Positions 9,349 to 21,559 of a stretch of DNA of 64,000 nucleotides are shown in pieces (the stretch's first letter is position 1; each line of letters starts with the position of its first letter). Both the position numbers and the translations under genes were made by a program. Source of the stretch: Mycobacterium sp. 1465703.0 (GTDB taxonomy: Bacteria; Actinomycetota; Actinomycetes; Mycobacteriales; Mycobacteriaceae). Location of the stretch: positions 1-64,000 of the forward strand of contig NZ_LZKU01000017.1 in assembly GCF_001672975.1 (NCBI RefSeq), given 5' to 3'. The notes beneath the pieces were generated by a model, which had not been told where the DNA came from, ran no database searches, and saw nothing but the letters and a program-made list of their open reading frames with translations.

Positions 9349-10218
9349 ATGTCGTATCTGACCACGATGCCCGAAGCGATTGCCGCAGCGGCGGCCCAGT
9401 TAGAGGGTATCGGCAACTCATTCACTGCTGAGAGCTCGGCTGCCTCAGGATCTACTACGGCGCTGGCTCCCGCAGCATCTGATGAGGTCTCGGCGCTGAC
9501 GGCAGGGATCTTCTCCACCTACGGGCAGCTTTACCAGTCGGTTAGCGCTGAGGCCAGCGCCATTCACCAACAATTTGCAAGCATGCTGGGGACCTCGTCG
9601 AGCTCCTACAGCGAGACCGAGGCCGCCAACCAGGTTGGCACCGCCGCCTCGAGCCTCAGCGGAGCGACGTCGAGTGCGGCGAGCAGCGCGACCAGCAGCA
9701 GCGGCGGGCTGGCTGGGCTGATCGAAGATTTGGCGAATTTTCTCGGCGACGATAGCGCTACGGGGCTTTCCAGCAGCTTCTCCAACATCCTCAATATTGG
9801 TGCTGGTAACTGGATGTCGGCCTGCTCCGATCTGCTCGGTATGGCTGGTGGAGGTCTGCTGCCGGCCGCTGCTTCTGACACCGGTGATGCGGCTGCGGCG
9901 GCGGGCGCTGCGGACCTGGCGGCCTCAAACACCCCGGCCGCCCCCGGCATGGGTGTAATGCCGGCGGCGGCGATGGGTCAGGCGACCATGGTGGCCAACA
10001 AGTTATCGGTGCCACCGAACTGGGCGGGTGTCGCCCCGGTGACCGGCAGCCCTGCCACCGCCGTAGAGACTGTCGGCTGGACCGCTGCTCCACCGCAGGC
10101 CGGTGCGCAGATGGTCGTGCCGGGAATGCCAGGGATGGCGGCTCGTAGCAGCGCCGGACTCGGCGCCCCACGCTACGGTGTTAAGCCCCTTGTTATGCGC
10201 AAGCAACCAATCGTCTAA
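9349..10218 (+). CDS. PE-family protein with a PPE-SVP-like C-terminal tail
   Basis: 289 residues. Residues 1-~92 form a PE domain: MSYLTTMPEAIAAAAAQLEG start, helical hairpin, and the YxxxE secretion signal as YSETE just after the second helix. A Ser/Ala linker follows, then about residues 213-289 carry features normally seen at the end of PPE-SVP proteins: LSVPPNWAG, a VGWTAAPP segment, a PGMPGMAAR stretch, and the terminal PRYGVKPLVM. A textbook AGGAGGAC ribosome site precedes the ATG at 9349. It lies 87 bases before a PPE gene on the same strand, the standard PE-PPE pair exported as a heterodimer by a T7SS. The PE/SVP combination in one chain is unusual and may mark a recombinant gene. 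Confidence 0.85.
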   Translation: MSYLTTMPEAIAAAAAQLEGIGNSFTAESSAASGSTTALAPAASDEVSALTAGIFSTYGQLYQSVSAEASAIHQQFASMLGTSSSSYSETEAANQVGTAASSLSGATSSAASSATSSSGGLAGLIEDLANFLGDDSATGLSSSFSNILNIGAGNWMSACSDLLGMAGGGLLPAAASDTGDAAAAAGAADLAASNTPAAPGMGVMPAAAMGQATMVANKLSVPPNWAGVAPVTGSPATAVETVGWTAAPPQAGAQMVVPGMPGMAARSSAGLGAPRYGVKPLVMRKQPIV

Positions 10219-10305
10219 CTGTCCATAGCAGTCAAGGCGCGTCTTGGTGCCGAAACGCAATGCATGTCAACTTAATTGGATATATGCGAAAGGATGGGAT
10301 CAGAA

Positions 10306-11499
10306 ATGCCTGAGTGGGGTGCGCTTCCTCCCGAAGTCAATTCCGCACGTATGTATGCAGGTTCTGGGGCGGGCCCGCTGATGGCCGCAGCGACGACGTT
10401 TAGTGGCCTGAGCGCGGAGTTGGACTCTACCGCGGCCTCTTACCAGTCGGTGATCGCGCAACTGACTGGCTCGGACTGGTTAGGGCAATCGTCGTCGGCG
10501 ATGGCCGCAGCGGCTGAACCCTACATTGCTTGGCTGAATACCACCTCTGCGCAGTTGCAAGAGGCGGCCTCCCAAGCCACTAGTTCGGCGGCGGCCTACG
10601 AAGCAGCGTTTTCAGCGACGGTGCCCCCGACCGTAGTCGAAGCCAACCGCAGTCAGCTAGCGGCGCTCGTGGCAACCAACGTTTTAGGGATCAACACCGC
10701 AGCGATCGCGGCCACCGAGGCGCAGTACGCGGAAATGTGGGCGCAAGACGCCACCGCCATGTACACCTATGCCGCCGCATCCTCGGCCTCTACCCAGTTA
10801 TCAGGACTGACGTCACCGACTGAAACCACCAATAGCAGCGCGATCGGCGCTCAAGCTTCTGCGGTCTCCTCAGCCACGGCCAGCAATTCGACGACCTCGA
10901 CGCTGAACACGACGCTGTCTAACCTCTCCGACTCACTGTCGTCAGTAAGCAATTCAGCAAGCACCAGTTCAAGTTCTGGCACATCCTTATTGTCCGCGCT
11001 CAACGACTTGCTGGGAACCGGCTTCGTCGAGAACAGCATCAACGGCGGAGTGAATACCGCGGCCTGGTTCGTGATGAACACCATCCCGACGGCGGTCTCA
11101 CTCGGGCACACCCTGTCCGCCGCTGCTCCGGCAGCTGCGGTCAGCGACGTGATGCCCGCCGGCGCGGCCGGTATCGCCGAGGGCACCGTGGTGGGCGCGG
11201 TAACGCCGACAGGGGCCCTGGGCGCGGCGGCCGCGGCGAGCCTCGGCGAAGCATCGGCGGTCGGCGGGCTTTCGGTACCGGCCAGCTGGTCGTCGGCCGC
11301 CCCCGCGGCGGCGGCGGCTTCGGCCACCGCCCCAATCGAGGGCTCAGGCTGGACCGTCGGCTCTGAGGCCACCGAGTCGGTCACCGCGATGCCCGGCATG
11401 CCCGCAATGGCGGCCGCAGCGAAGGGCGCCGGCGCCTACGGCAGCGGGCCCAGGTACGGCTTCAAGCCGATCGTGATGCCCAAACGCATAGGCGTTTAG
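10306..11499 (+). CDS. PPE-family protein (PPE-SVP type)
   Basis: 397 residues. It starts [19 protein letters not shown], the PPE domain signature, and runs through the WLG motif (DWLGQSS), the NxxQLAALVATNVLGIN segment, and AEMWAQDATAMYTYAA. The SVP motif (LSVPASW) and the terminal PRYGFKPIVMPK identify the SVP subgroup. I chose ATG at 10306 because AAGGATGGG precedes it at good spacing and the family starts here; a TTG at 10276 and an ATG at 10294 are in frame. It forms a pair with the PE at 9349. The product is expected to be secreted or surface-exposed via an ESX system with EspG as chaperone (family knowledge). Confidence 0.92.
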   Translation: MPEWGALPPEVNSARMYAGSGAGPLMAAATTFSGLSAELDSTAASYQSVIAQLTGSDWLGQSSSAMAAAAEPYIAWLNTTSAQLQEAASQATSSAAAYEAAFSATVPPTVVEANRSQLAALVATNVLGINTAAIAATEAQYAEMWAQDATAMYTYAAASSASTQLSGLTSPTETTNSSAIGAQASAVSSATASNSTTSTLNTTLSNLSDSLSSVSNSASTSSSSGTSLLSALNDLLGTGFVENSINGGVNTAAWFVMNTIPTAVSLGHTLSAAAPAAAVSDVMPAGAAGIAEGTVVGAVTPTGALGAAAAASLGEASAVGGLSVPASWSSAAPAAAAASATAPIEGSGWTVGSEATESVTAMPGMPAMAAAAKGAGAYGSGPRYGFKPIVMPKRIGV

Positions 11500-12389
11500 A
11501 AGGGGAACACAGCAGGAGTGCGCTGGTAGCATACCCTCGATCCGACGTGGGCCGGAATTTAGACCTTCTCTGGCAGCCAGCGGTGGCACAGGGACGGCGT
11601 GACATTGGAACAGGTGTGGTTAACGGCCTTTCGCCTGCAATATCGTCATTTGCATAGCGGCGCTGCAATTGTCGATTTGCCCTAACCTCTGCGCCGCGCC
11701 GGCAGCGACGTTGACATTCCTGCGCGGTCGCTATCGGCTTCGACGCCAGCTTCAGCATCTGCGCTGGCGGCGTTCCTATGAGGTGAGGTAGTTTCACAGT
11801 TTTGTCATCGAATTCGCGACGAGATCACGGCGACCAGGTCGCCTACGCAGCGGCGGACCTGGTCCGCGGTGGTTTTGTCGCCCCAGTACTCCAGGTCCGA
11901 AGCGCGCGATTGCCAACGTCCGGCCAACTCCCACAGATCCATGCGCATAGCACGACGCGGCCGCAACGGGCGCCGTCGGCAGGAAGCAATAATCAATGCA
12001 CCGCGGTACACGCGCTTGCAAAGCTGCAATAGTTGGCGTAGTCGTCGCGATCTTCCGAGATCGTCGGCAGCGCCCGAAACAGCATCGGCCATCATCGATT
12101 TCGTCCGGGTAAGCTGCTGATGCAGCGCAGCTCAGGCTGTGGCGCTGACCTGCGTGTGTTGTTCATCAGATCCGTTCACACCCAGCGTTCGCAGATCCAG
12201 TCTTGCACCGACGTGCGATCGCAGAGTCCCGACACGGTATACCGCGCGTAAGGGCGTTTGAGAAACTCGCCGAACCAACGCAGGATTCCTCGGACGATTT
12301 CCCTGTCAAGGAAGGAAGCCCTTTCGCGCTGTCCGCAGCACCCGCTGAAGGCGCAGGATCCTTCATGCCCATGTGTCTCTTCGCCGGCG
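11500..12389. other. Gene-poor stretch with a possible gene remnant
   Basis: About 890 bases with no intact gene. The one protein-like piece is on the minus strand at 11805-11942, where residues DLWELAGRWQSRASDLEYWG... form an amphipathic helical end like small helical proteins of actinobacterial phages and plasmids. It has no start signal and I treat it as a remnant at best. Confidence 0.35.
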
Positions 12390-13327
12390 CGCCATCGCGA
12401 CACCCCCAGGATCGGCCTCATGATAGATGGGCGCAGGAACCGGAAAGACGGACTGTTGAATTTGTTTCGGAAATCTTCAAGGCCGTCCGGAAGCGCGCTC
12501 ACTTGCCTGATAGGCGCCGCCGTCTAGTACAGCCGCATCCCATGCCTCATCTTGCGGGGCCGCGCATAGCGTGTCGTACACCGCGGGAACCCAATCCGCC
12601 CCGAAGGGGTCTGCCGCCGGCCCGCGATACCGCTGGCGGCGAAGCGTTGGCTTGAGAAACCCGTTGATAGCGTTGTCGTCCTGGGCGCTGAGATCAGTGC
12701 CAAGTGCCGCAGAGATCCGGCTCACCTCGCGGCGCCAGTCGTCACGGACGTTGGCGTAGTCGACGAACACACGCGGTACGCCACGCGTGTGCCTTTCGGC
12801 CAACAGATTCGCTTTTGGCCATAGGGCACTTGTCAGTTCTGCTGAGGGCCAGTTGCCGCGGTAAGCGAGGCGATAACATCTTGTGGATAGCGCACTGCCA
12901 TCACGGCAGCAACATCGAATCCGACCGCACGCGCAGCCTCGAACCACATGTCCGACAGCACAACAATATTCAGATCGTTAATAACGACAAGCGGTGCGGA
13001 TGAGGTCTTCTCAAGAAAAGCTTCCATCTCGGCCATGCAGGCAGCCGTCACTTCGGCGTCAAACGCGCCCTCTTCGAGTACGCGCAGCGACGGGTCGAAC
13101 CAGGCACTGCCGTGGCGGTAGAGGATCGCGCCGTTGAGAAGAAGAGATGCCCGTGGTTCCCGATAGCCAAGGGGATTCGTGGCGTCGCTACCCAACATTC
13201 CCGCCGGCAGGCTAGCGCCACACAGCGAGAGCAGCCGGGTAAGCGCTGACGTTCCGGACCGGCGCATGCCCAACACAATTACGTCGACCGGGCGCGCGGT
13301 TGGCCCGCGCTGGTCAAACACAGTCAC
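12390..13327 (-). pseudogene. Sulfotransferase-family pseudogene (at least two frameshifts)
   Basis: Three reading frames on the minus strand together reproduce the intact sulfotransferase at 25019-26134. The first (13327 to ~12850) has the PAPS-binding loop LGMRRSGTSALTRLLSLCG and runs to VRYPQDVIASL. The second (~12855 to ~12500) holds ALWPKANLLAERHTRGVPR and VFVDYANVRDDWRREVSRI. The third (~12500 to ~12390) holds LEDFRNKFNS and the C-terminal helix. Frameshifts therefore lie near 12850 and 12500. It cannot make a full enzyme; the first frame alone (PAPS loop only) would be inactive. Divergence from the intact copy is considerable, so this is an old paralogue rather than a fresh duplicate. 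Confidence 0.8.
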
Positions 13328-14789
13328 GCGCACACCGTGTTCGCGTGCGAGGTCAGCAGGTCGCGCTCGGGCGCACCGTGATCTGGCCGGATGATCACCG
13401 CATGCCGTCGCTGCGTCCATCTCAAATCCGATGGTGCTGGCGGTGTTTGGGTATTTCCGGTGAGGGCGGCAGTAGCGAATGGAAATGCTCTGCCGCAAGT
13501 GTCCGAGCAGAATGTATCGAGCGGCGTGGCTGGCGGGTGAAAGAACAGCGCCCGCTAGACCGGGCTGAGAGCAGTTGCCCACCGCTCCGAAATCATTGAG
13601 GTGTGACAAGCTGCTTGGCCGGCGAGCGCAACGACCAACGGGCCGAGCTGGATGTCGGGTATGACAGCGTGTGCCTGGCCTAGCGGTTGGCTTTCGCCCA
13701 TCGCATCGCTTCCCTTCGCATGGCAATAGACCGTTGCAGTGTGGGCTTAGGGTAGGAAGCGAATCTGAATTCCACCTGGAGGCAGCGCGCGCGGTGGAGT
13801 CTACGAGAGCGTGTTGAAGGGTAGGAGCACAGCCATGTTTGTGATGTTGACCGACGGTCAGAGCCGATCATGGAAGCGATACCGGCGAGGTTGTTGACAC
13901 TGTAGCGGCTGCCGACACGCCAATAAATCTCAGCAGATATCCCGATCGCGGCCCTTCATCGCTTACTGCCCGACCAATACCTGAAGTCAAGACCGGTCCG
14001 ACAAACGCCGCCTGAAACGTCTGCAAGCGCTGCGTTGCAAGAACCGATCGACCCTGTCTCAGCACGGCCGGAAGGCTGCGGTCCGAGGCGGACGCCGGTA
14101 CTATCAGCACAGGCAGTCATTGAGACAGGGCGACGGCGCCCACGAACAGCCCGGGAAACGGGTATCTGTGTTGCAGGCCACCGGGATTTCCACTGCCGCT
14201 TGCTCTTTCGTGAGGACAGTCATGTGCGACCAACTATTTTCCGGCTTTAGTGAAACCGGTTGGATCACGCGCCCTGGGACGCCGAACCCACATTCAGTCC
14301 TGACGAGTTGCAGATCCTGCTTAACCAGGAGTTGTCGGCAGCTGAGGCCGCCGACCGTGTGGGCTGCGTCGACCGTCCTGAAACCTAGGTTCGGCCTGCG
14401 AAATACGCATCGATCCGCACGGTGTCGTCCTGTGTGAAGAACTCGGCAGCCCACGAACCACTGAACCATGTGGATCCTGGCCACGAGCGACAACCACGAC
14501 CTCACCACCCGCAATGGCCACAACCCTGATAGGGCGCAACGGAATTGTTATGGCCAAGCCTTAGCTCACAAACGCCCACTAGTGCGCAGCGCGCGCCAGG
14601 CTGTGAGCGGAAGACGCGACTTGGGCCTCCAATCCGATACCGCTGAGGATAATTCAGAGCGAAGTGGGTACCGCCCCAAGGGCCGCAGTAGCAAGGGCGC
14701 GCACCAGCGCTGAGCGAAGTCCGCGCGCCAGCCAGATGCCGTACTGACTGACAGCGCTGCGGTTAAACTGGTGAGTGCCATGCCGATTG
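13328..14789. other. Gene-free stretch, 1.46 kb
   Basis: Several open frames exist but none has family-like composition, a ribosome site or a recognisable motif. No tRNA-like or clear hairpin structure was seen. Confidence 0.5.
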
Positions 14790-16034
<1,245 letters not shown>

Positions 16035-17281
16035 CATGGCTCCCTCGACCTCGACAGCTGGCGGCCGCGGTACGCGTTTCGGTGGTCGTGGGTGAATCGG
16101 CGAAGGTGCCCAGGCCGCAGGCGCTCAGTGCAGCGTCGCCCACCTCACCGATGTGATGCGTCTTCCCGCGGTTTGCCGCGCCGGATGCAGGCGGGAAACG
16201 CGTTGCAGTAACGCAGAATAACGTGCCATCGCGAGCGCGAAGGGCACCGGTCAACAGGCTGGTCGAGCGAGCCTTCGATGCGGCGGCCGTCGCGACGGTA
16301 AGGTGCCATTGACGCTGTGTTGTTGCGGTCAGCATCTTTGGCTGCGTGTGCGTGCAAAACATTGGACATCTCCTTACGCAGAGCAAGTGAGCTCCCGATT
16401 AAGGTGTCGGGGTATACATCGATGCACACGCACGACGGGAGGTACGCGTGTGTCTCGAAGTGGCGCAGCGCGATTCAGTCGCTAAAACCAACAGCGGCCG
16501 GCTCGGGGTGAAATGATTCCGGGTCTCGGACAGGGTCTATCAGCTGGACTCACTTCCCTCACCTCCTTACAGCCGGGGCGCACGGGGTCGCCGATCTATC
16601 GCGTAGACGGGGAAGAAACGACTCGGCGCATCAGCGGGCCGCGACCCCTTTCGTCAGAGCTTTGGCACGACACGGCGTATTCGGCCCTCACTGCGACCGA
16701 AAGCCACTTAGGCTCAACCCTTAGCCCGGGAAGAGCTGTCCTGACCGGGGGCGTCTTTCGACGTTCGGGGTCAGTGGCCTTTGTCCGTATAGACGCCTCA
16801 CCTAGCGAGGTGCTTGCGTCGGCAATAGTTGCACCAGGATGGAGCAATAGTCAACTATGCGGCGGGAAAACAGATTTCGATACCGCGCGAGCTGCTGACT
16901 GGAAGCGCCCATCTGCAGCCTCGGCGCGGACCCACGGACGTGCGGCGCGGCTACTCACACTGATCGGAACGGCCATCAGCGAAACATGGTCGCGCGCATA
17001 CGAGTCCGACGATACGGACCGGATCTAGCTGTGATGCCAACCAGTTGATGCCGCCTCGGGCAACCCTCGCGGGTTCAGTCGGTGGGTATGACAAATGGCG
17101 ACGGCGAGTGAGCCCTAGGGGCGCTGGGTTAGTCGGTCCTCGTTGCGGTTGGAAGTCATCGCGGCTGTCTTGCTGCACGCGCCCCGGTGCCCTGGTGGTG
17201 AGTTTTTTTCAGCGCGATTCTGAGCCTGCTGCTGCGGTTATAGGGAAACACCAGGTTAAAACATGCTGCTGCACTGGGTTT
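16035..17281. other. Gene-poor stretch between PPE genes
   Basis: About 1.25 kb. An open frame at 16513-17028 (+) has no recognisable domain and no ribosome site. On the minus strand just before the PPE start, a segment reading [17 protein letters not shown] is faintly like the C-terminal part of EspC-type secretion proteins, which is too weak to call a gene. At 17208-17223 lies a degenerate version (TTCAG-N6-TCTGA) of the regulator site found at 17282. Confidence 0.4.
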
Positions 17282-17302
17282 TTCAGTTCAACTTCAGATT
17301 CG
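17282..17302 (+). promoter_or_regulatory. TTCAG direct-repeat operator before the PE-PPE-PPE operon
   Basis: TTCAG-N6-TTCAG followed by ATTCG, 51 bases before the PE start at 17353. The 11-base period (one helical turn) is typical of OmpR/PhoP-family binding sites. The same motif occurs at 24540-24560, beside the response-regulator pseudogene, and at 20395-20415. Confidence 0.6.
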
Positions 17303-17352
17303 CCTCATACGGTCCTGGCATCAGTGCGACTAGTGATCATTGAGGAGGCGAC

Positions 17353-17664
17353 ATGTCGTTCGAGGCGACGCAGCTATCGGAGTTGGTGGCGGCGGTGAGC
17401 AATTTGCAGGGAACTAATTCGGCATTGGCAGCCCGTTATGCGGCCGCGGCAGCCCCGACGATGGGAGTCGCGCCCGCTGCCGGAGACGTGATATCCGCTG
17501 TAACAGCAGCACATCTCAACGCCCAGAGCGCAAGACTCCATGCGGTATACGGGCAAGCCGTGGTTGCGCTTGACATCCTGGCGCGTGTCTTAGGGGCCAC
17601 TGTGGCTGTAGAAGCGCCCGCCGTGGTGGCCAACCTGGCCAAAGCCGAACCCGAAGCCAGTTAG
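17353..17664 (+). CDS. PE-family protein (PE domain only)
   Basis: 103 residues, essentially a bare PE domain starting MSFEATQLSELVAAVSNLQG, with a strong GAGGAGGCG ribosome site. It is followed after 10 bases by a PPE gene, so the two are co-transcribed and probably secreted as a pair. The usual YxxxD/E export signal at the end of the second helix is not found: the aligned place reads ATVAVEAPAVV, with a Thr where the Tyr should be. That makes it odd within the family (see findings). Confidence 0.85.
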   Translation: MSFEATQLSELVAAVSNLQGTNSALAARYAAAAAPTMGVAPAAGDVISAVTAAHLNAQSARLHAVYGQAVVALDILARVLGATVAVEAPAVVANLAKAEPEAS

Positions 17665-17674
17665 GGGCCGCGCC

Positions 17675-18934
17675 ATGGTGGATTACGGTGCGCTATCACC
17701 GGAAGTCAACTCCGCACGACTGTATGCGGGGCCAGGTGCGACATCGCTGACCACCGCTGCCTCGGCGTGGAATACGCTTGCCGCCGAGTTGAACTCGGCG
17801 GCTCTGGGCTACCAGAGTGCGGTGACCCAATTGTCCAGCGAGGAATGGCTGGGGTCGGCCTCAACGGCAATGGCCGATGCGGTCAGTCCGTACGTGGAGT
17901 GGATGAACACCACCGCCTCACAGGCCGAGGAAGCCGCCAACCAAGCCACGGCGGCCGCGGCGGCCTATGAGACCGCGCTGTCCTCGGTAACGCACCCGGC
18001 GCAAGTGGCGGCCAACCGCGCCCAGTTGACCCAGCTGGTGTCGACAAACGTCTTAGGGCAAAACACCGGCGCCATCGCCTCCAACGAGGCCGAGTACGGC
18101 GAGATGTGGGCCCAGAGCTCCAGCGCGATGTACACCTATGCAGGGCAGTCCTCGTCGGCGACCCAAGTGACGGCATTCAGTGATGCGCCAGAGACGACCA
18201 ACTCGAGCGCCCAAGCGACCCAAAGCTCCGCGGTCACCTCGGCGACGGGGACGTCGGCCGGCAACGCCCAATCCACCATGTCGCAGGTGCCGAACACCCT
18301 GCAAAGCCTCGCGTCGTCAGCGTCCTCAGCTGGCTCGTCGAGCTCAACGTCGAACGCGACGCAGAGCAGTTCGTCATCGAGTACGACATCGAGCAGCTCG
18401 TCAAGCAGCTCGTCGTCAAACCCGCTCGCCAATGTTTGGTATCTGTTGACCGGACAGACCAGCTTGCCGACGAATCTTGGCTCGCTGATCAGCGGCTACA
18501 GCCCTTATGCGGGATTGTTCTACAACACCGAGGGGTTGCCGTACTTCAGTGTGGGCATGGCCAACAGTGGTGTGCAGATCGCGAAGTCGATGGGGTTGAT
18601 CGGCAATGCTACCGCCGGCGCGGCCAAAGCACTGCCCGGCCTGGGCGGGCTGGGAGGAATGTTGGGCGGCGGTGCTCACGTCGCGGCGGCGTTGGGCAAC
18701 GCCACCGCGGTTGGGCCGCTGTCGGTGCCGCCAGTCTGGGCAGGCACGGGCGCGACACCGGCGATCAGCCATGCCGTGCCAGTCAGCACCGTCAGTGCTG
18801 CCCCCGAAGCCAACGGAGCTGGAAATCTACTCGGCGGCTTACCACTTGCCGGCGCCGGTACCGAAACTGGCGGTCGCGGACCCCGCTACGGCGTGCGCCT
18901 CACCGTGATGGCCCGTCCCCCTTTCGGCGGATAG
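17675..18934 (+). CDS. PPE-family protein (PPE-SVP type)
   Basis: 419 residues. It starts [19 protein letters not shown], so the eponymous motif is SPE rather than PPE. It has [40 protein letters not shown], a long Ser/Thr-rich linker (about 185-245), LSVPPVWAG, and a terminal [14 protein letters not shown]. Second gene of the operon 17353-20177: the PE stop is 10 bases upstream and the next PPE begins 7 bases downstream. Likely surface or secreted, exported with the PE partner. Confidence 0.92.
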   Translation: MVDYGALSPEVNSARLYAGPGATSLTTAASAWNTLAAELNSAALGYQSAVTQLSSEEWLGSASTAMADAVSPYVEWMNTTASQAEEAANQATAAAAAYETALSSVTHPAQVAANRAQLTQLVSTNVLGQNTGAIASNEAEYGEMWAQSSSAMYTYAGQSSSATQVTAFSDAPETTNSSAQATQSSAVTSATGTSAGNAQSTMSQVPNTLQSLASSASSAGSSSSTSNATQSSSSSSTTSSSSSSSSSSNPLANVWYLLTGQTSLPTNLGSLISGYSPYAGLFYNTEGLPYFSVGMANSGVQIAKSMGLIGNATAGAAKALPGLGGLGGMLGGGAHVAAALGNATAVGPLSVPPVWAGTGATPAISHAVPVSTVSAAPEANGAGNLLGGLPLAGAGTETGGRGPRYGVRLTVMARPPFGG

Positions 18935-18941
18935 CACCGCT

Positions 18942-20177
18942 ATGGACTTCGGGGCGTTACCGCCAGAGATCAACTCTGGCCGCATGTATGCAGGGCCGGG
19001 CTCGGCGCCGATCATGGCTGCGGCCGCGGCATGGGATTTAGTGGGGGCAGAACTCAACGCTGCTGCCAGCGGTTACAGTTCGATCGTCTCAGAACTGAGC
19101 AGCGGGCCCTGGGTCGGGCCCGCATCAGCATCGATGGTGTCGGCGGCCACCCCCTTTATGACTTGGCTGGGCGCCGCGGGCGCCCAGGCCGAACAAACAG
19201 CCACCCAGGCCCGAGCTGCGGCCGCCGCCTACGAGACCGCGTTCATGCTTACAGTGTCCCCGCCCGTGATCGCGGCCAATCGGACACTGTTGATGACGCT
19301 CATCGCGACGAATTTCTTTGGGCAGAACACCGCGTCGATCGCGGCCACCGAAACCCAATACATGGAGATGTGGGCTCAAGATGCAGCCGCCATGTACGGC
19401 TATGCCGCCTCATCGGCGAGCGCTTCGCAGCTGTCGCCATTTGTTTCACCGTCGAATACCGCCACCACGGACGGGGGCGCTAGCCAGTCTGCCGCGGTTG
19501 CCCGAGCGACCGCCACACCGGCGGGCAACTCGGCGCAGACCGCCGCGTCCACGACCACCCAGTTGGCGTCCATGTCCACGACATCAGAAGCAGCGCAACA
19601 GGTCTCGTCATCAGCTGCGACATCTACGTCCTCCACGACGTCAGCGTCCGCATCCACATCGGCGACGACATCCGCGACATCCACGGCATCAACGACCTTG
19701 ACGTCAACGCTCGGACTCACGTCCTCCAACTACAGCACGATACTCAAACAAACGACAGGTCTTGCATATTTTTCGAATGGTCTGGCCAGTTTCGGTATGT
19801 CGATTGGGCAGCAGTTGACAACTGGGCCCGGTGGGACAACGGCCGGCGCGAGCGGCGCCTGGTTCCCAACCCCTCAGTTTGCCCACTTGGGCCTGGGTAA
19901 CCTTGGCGGCCAAGCAGTGTCAGCGCATTTTGCATCGGCCACCAAAGTTGGTGGATTGTCCGTGCCATCCAGTTGGGGAACTGGATCGGGCGCCTTCGAC
20001 GAAGCGGCCGGCCCAGCAGGAGCCGTCAGCTATGCCGCCGGGCAACACGGCGAACCTAATGCTGTGCTCAGCGGCATGCCCACAGGCGGCCGTGCCGCAC
20101 GCCGCGCCGCCGACGGCTTCACCAACAAATACGGCTTTAAACGACGGGTACTGGCTCGCCCACCCTCAGCTGGATAA
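18942..20177 (+). CDS. PPE-family protein (PPE-SVP type)
   Basis: 411 residues: [20 protein letters not shown] start, PWVGPAS at the WxG turn, [34 protein letters not shown], a Ser/Thr-rich linker of about 100 residues, [10 protein letters not shown], and the terminal [13 protein letters not shown]. Third gene of the PE-PPE-PPE operon. It resembles the two other SVP proteins here more than a distant PPE, consistent with local duplication. Confidence 0.92.
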   Translation: MDFGALPPEINSGRMYAGPGSAPIMAAAAAWDLVGAELNAAASGYSSIVSELSSGPWVGPASASMVSAATPFMTWLGAAGAQAEQTATQARAAAAAYETAFMLTVSPPVIAANRTLLMTLIATNFFGQNTASIAATETQYMEMWAQDAAAMYGYAASSASASQLSPFVSPSNTATTDGGASQSAAVARATATPAGNSAQTAASTTTQLASMSTTSEAAQQVSSSAATSTSSTTSASASTSATTSATSTASTTLTSTLGLTSSNYSTILKQTTGLAYFSNGLASFGMSIGQQLTTGPGGTTAGASGAWFPTPQFAHLGLGNLGGQAVSAHFASATKVGGLSVPSSWGTGSGAFDEAAGPAGAVSYAAGQHGEPNAVLSGMPTGGRAARRAADGFTNKYGFKRRVLARPPSAG

Positions 20178-21075
20178 CGTAGCCCGCTACGTGCGAGTGT
20201 CCGACACGAATCCGCCGTGGCGACAGTTTATTTCGCGGTGTTGTGTTCACCATTGCTAGCGACACGGGGCTATCAATGATGCAGCGAAGGGGCGGCCGGG
20301 ACCCACTTTTCAACGAGACTGTTCGTCGTGGTTTGGCGCCTTCGACCCGCGTCATCATGGGTGCGTACTCGCGTCAATCCCCCGGTTCAACGTCTTCAGG
20401 TCAGCTTCAGCTTCGAGTCCCACCCTTGCTGTCGTCGCAGCGATTCACACGTGTGGAGGACTCCATGTCCGACGTACAACCTGACAGTGCTGCTGCCGAG
20501 TTGAGGTGCGAGTGGTGACGACTTGTCGCCGTGTCGCACAACCTCCCATTGCCGCCCCGGGCGGCCAAACGGCGCCGCTACCGGCGCGGGCCGCGCGCGA
20601 AGAGTCGCTCCTGCCGCGTCACCCGTGCGGTGTCGGGGTCGGCGTCGGCGTTACCGGTCTGGTGCTCGGCATGATCTTGACTCACCCTCTCCTAGAGGAG
20701 CTTTGGGATGACCGATCCCCAGCGGGCCCTGATATCCGCCGCCACTACCATCGGAATGTACGGCGCCATCGTCCGGTGGATCGAGTGCCGCCCCGCCATC
20801 AGCGGCCTTTGCGCTCCCACCGCCGAACGACCGCCACTAGGCAGGCGTGGCGGTGCAGCCGTTATGCCCCCGGGTGGGCCACCGCTGGCCTCGGGACAAC
20901 GCTGATCGCGCAGGTGAGCCGCGAACGCGACGATCACGTCCAAGCCGCGAGCCCAATTGGCGCATGGCCTGCACCTCCTCCGAGACCCGTCCCGCAGCGA
21001 CGTGGACCCATCTCGGCCGCGGCTGATGCGGGCTGTAGTGAACACCGACGAATCGATAGGAGAGATGTATCAAAC
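20178..21075. other. Gene-poor stretch with small candidate frames
   Basis: About 900 bases. Two very small frames have good ribosome sites: 20465-20518 (MSDVQPDSAAAELRCEW, after GGAGGACTCC) and 20708-20905 (MTDPQRALISAATTIGMYGA..., after GAGGAGCTTTGGG). Both look like the beginnings of genes whose remainder is lost or frame-shifted. Neither is recognisable. A long frame that runs from 20506 into the next gene is not supported by composition. Confidence 0.35.
20395..20415 (+). promoter_or_regulatory. TTCAG direct-repeat operator, second site
   Basis: TTCAG-N6-TTCAG followed by CTTCG, the same arrangement as at 17282 and 24540. It is 50 bases before the mini-frame at 20465 and 660 bases before the secreted protein at 21076, so its target is uncertain. 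Confidence 0.5.
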
Positions 21076-21306
21076 ATGAAGATTAAACAGTTGATCGCTG
21101 GTTCGCTGTTGGCCAGTGCCCTGGGTGTGGCCGCCGCCGGCTTAAGTGCGGCTGTCGCCAGTGCCGACCCTCCACCGCCACCACCAGGACCAGGGCAGCC
21201 GGGTCCCCCGCCACCTGGACCCGGTGGCCCGTTTCACCCAGGGCCACCACACCCGGGACCGGGTGGACCACCACCGCCGGGAGCGCCGCCGCCGCCACAT
21301 CCCTAA
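21076..21306 (+). CDS. Small secreted Pro/Gly-rich protein
   Basis: 76 residues. A Sec signal peptide (MKIKQLIAGSLLASALGVAA..., cleavage likely after AVASA, about residue 31) is followed by ~45 residues of little but Pro, Gly and His. The AGGAGAG upstream is rather far (about 13 bases) from the ATG. A strong terminator follows at 21335. The protein is very similar in plan to the one at 27250. Small exported Pro/Gly-rich proteins are common in mycobacteria; the function is unknown. Confidence 0.75.
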   Translation: MKIKQLIAGSLLASALGVAAAGLSAAVASADPPPPPPGPGQPGPPPPGPGGPFHPGPPHPGPGGPPPPGAPPPPHP

Positions 21307-21334
21307 CGCGCGCGACGCAGCACCCACACTGACG

Positions 21335-21375
21335 GGGGTGGTTGCCTCAAGTCATCCGCTTGAGGCAACCACCCC
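21335..21375 (+). terminator. Strong hairpin terminator
   Basis: A perfect 17-base stem (21335-21351 with 21359-21375) around a 7-base loop, 28 bases after the secreted-protein stop codon. No long U-tract, but the stem is strong enough to act as a mycobacterial terminator. Confidence 0.8.
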
Positions 21376-21559
21376 ATAAAGGTCCTTCGGAGCGGATGGG
21401 CATAGCGCTTACCCAGAACAATCCCATCAGCACGCTCGACACGGCGCCGGTCCCTGCCTGCACGCCGGCACGGCATCGGAAGTGGTTTTTTGGCCTGCTG
21501 GGATTCAGCGGTAGACACTTCGGTGGTCCGGCGCGTTGTGCCCAGCTCGGTGCGTCGGT

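Noticed and set aside
13680..14523. Several minus- and plus-strand frames that might be transposase remnants.
   Set aside because: No DDE, IstB or recombinase motif is visible in any frame.
17208..17223. A fourth regulator site (TTCAG-N6-TCTGA).
   Set aside because: The second half-site matches in only part of its bases, so I list it as degenerate and do not count it as a site.
20506..21306. A 266-codon plus-strand frame ending with the secreted Pro/Gly-rich protein.
   Set aside because: Only the last 76 codons (from 21076) have protein-like features with a signal peptide; the rest is Arg/Pro-rich without domains.
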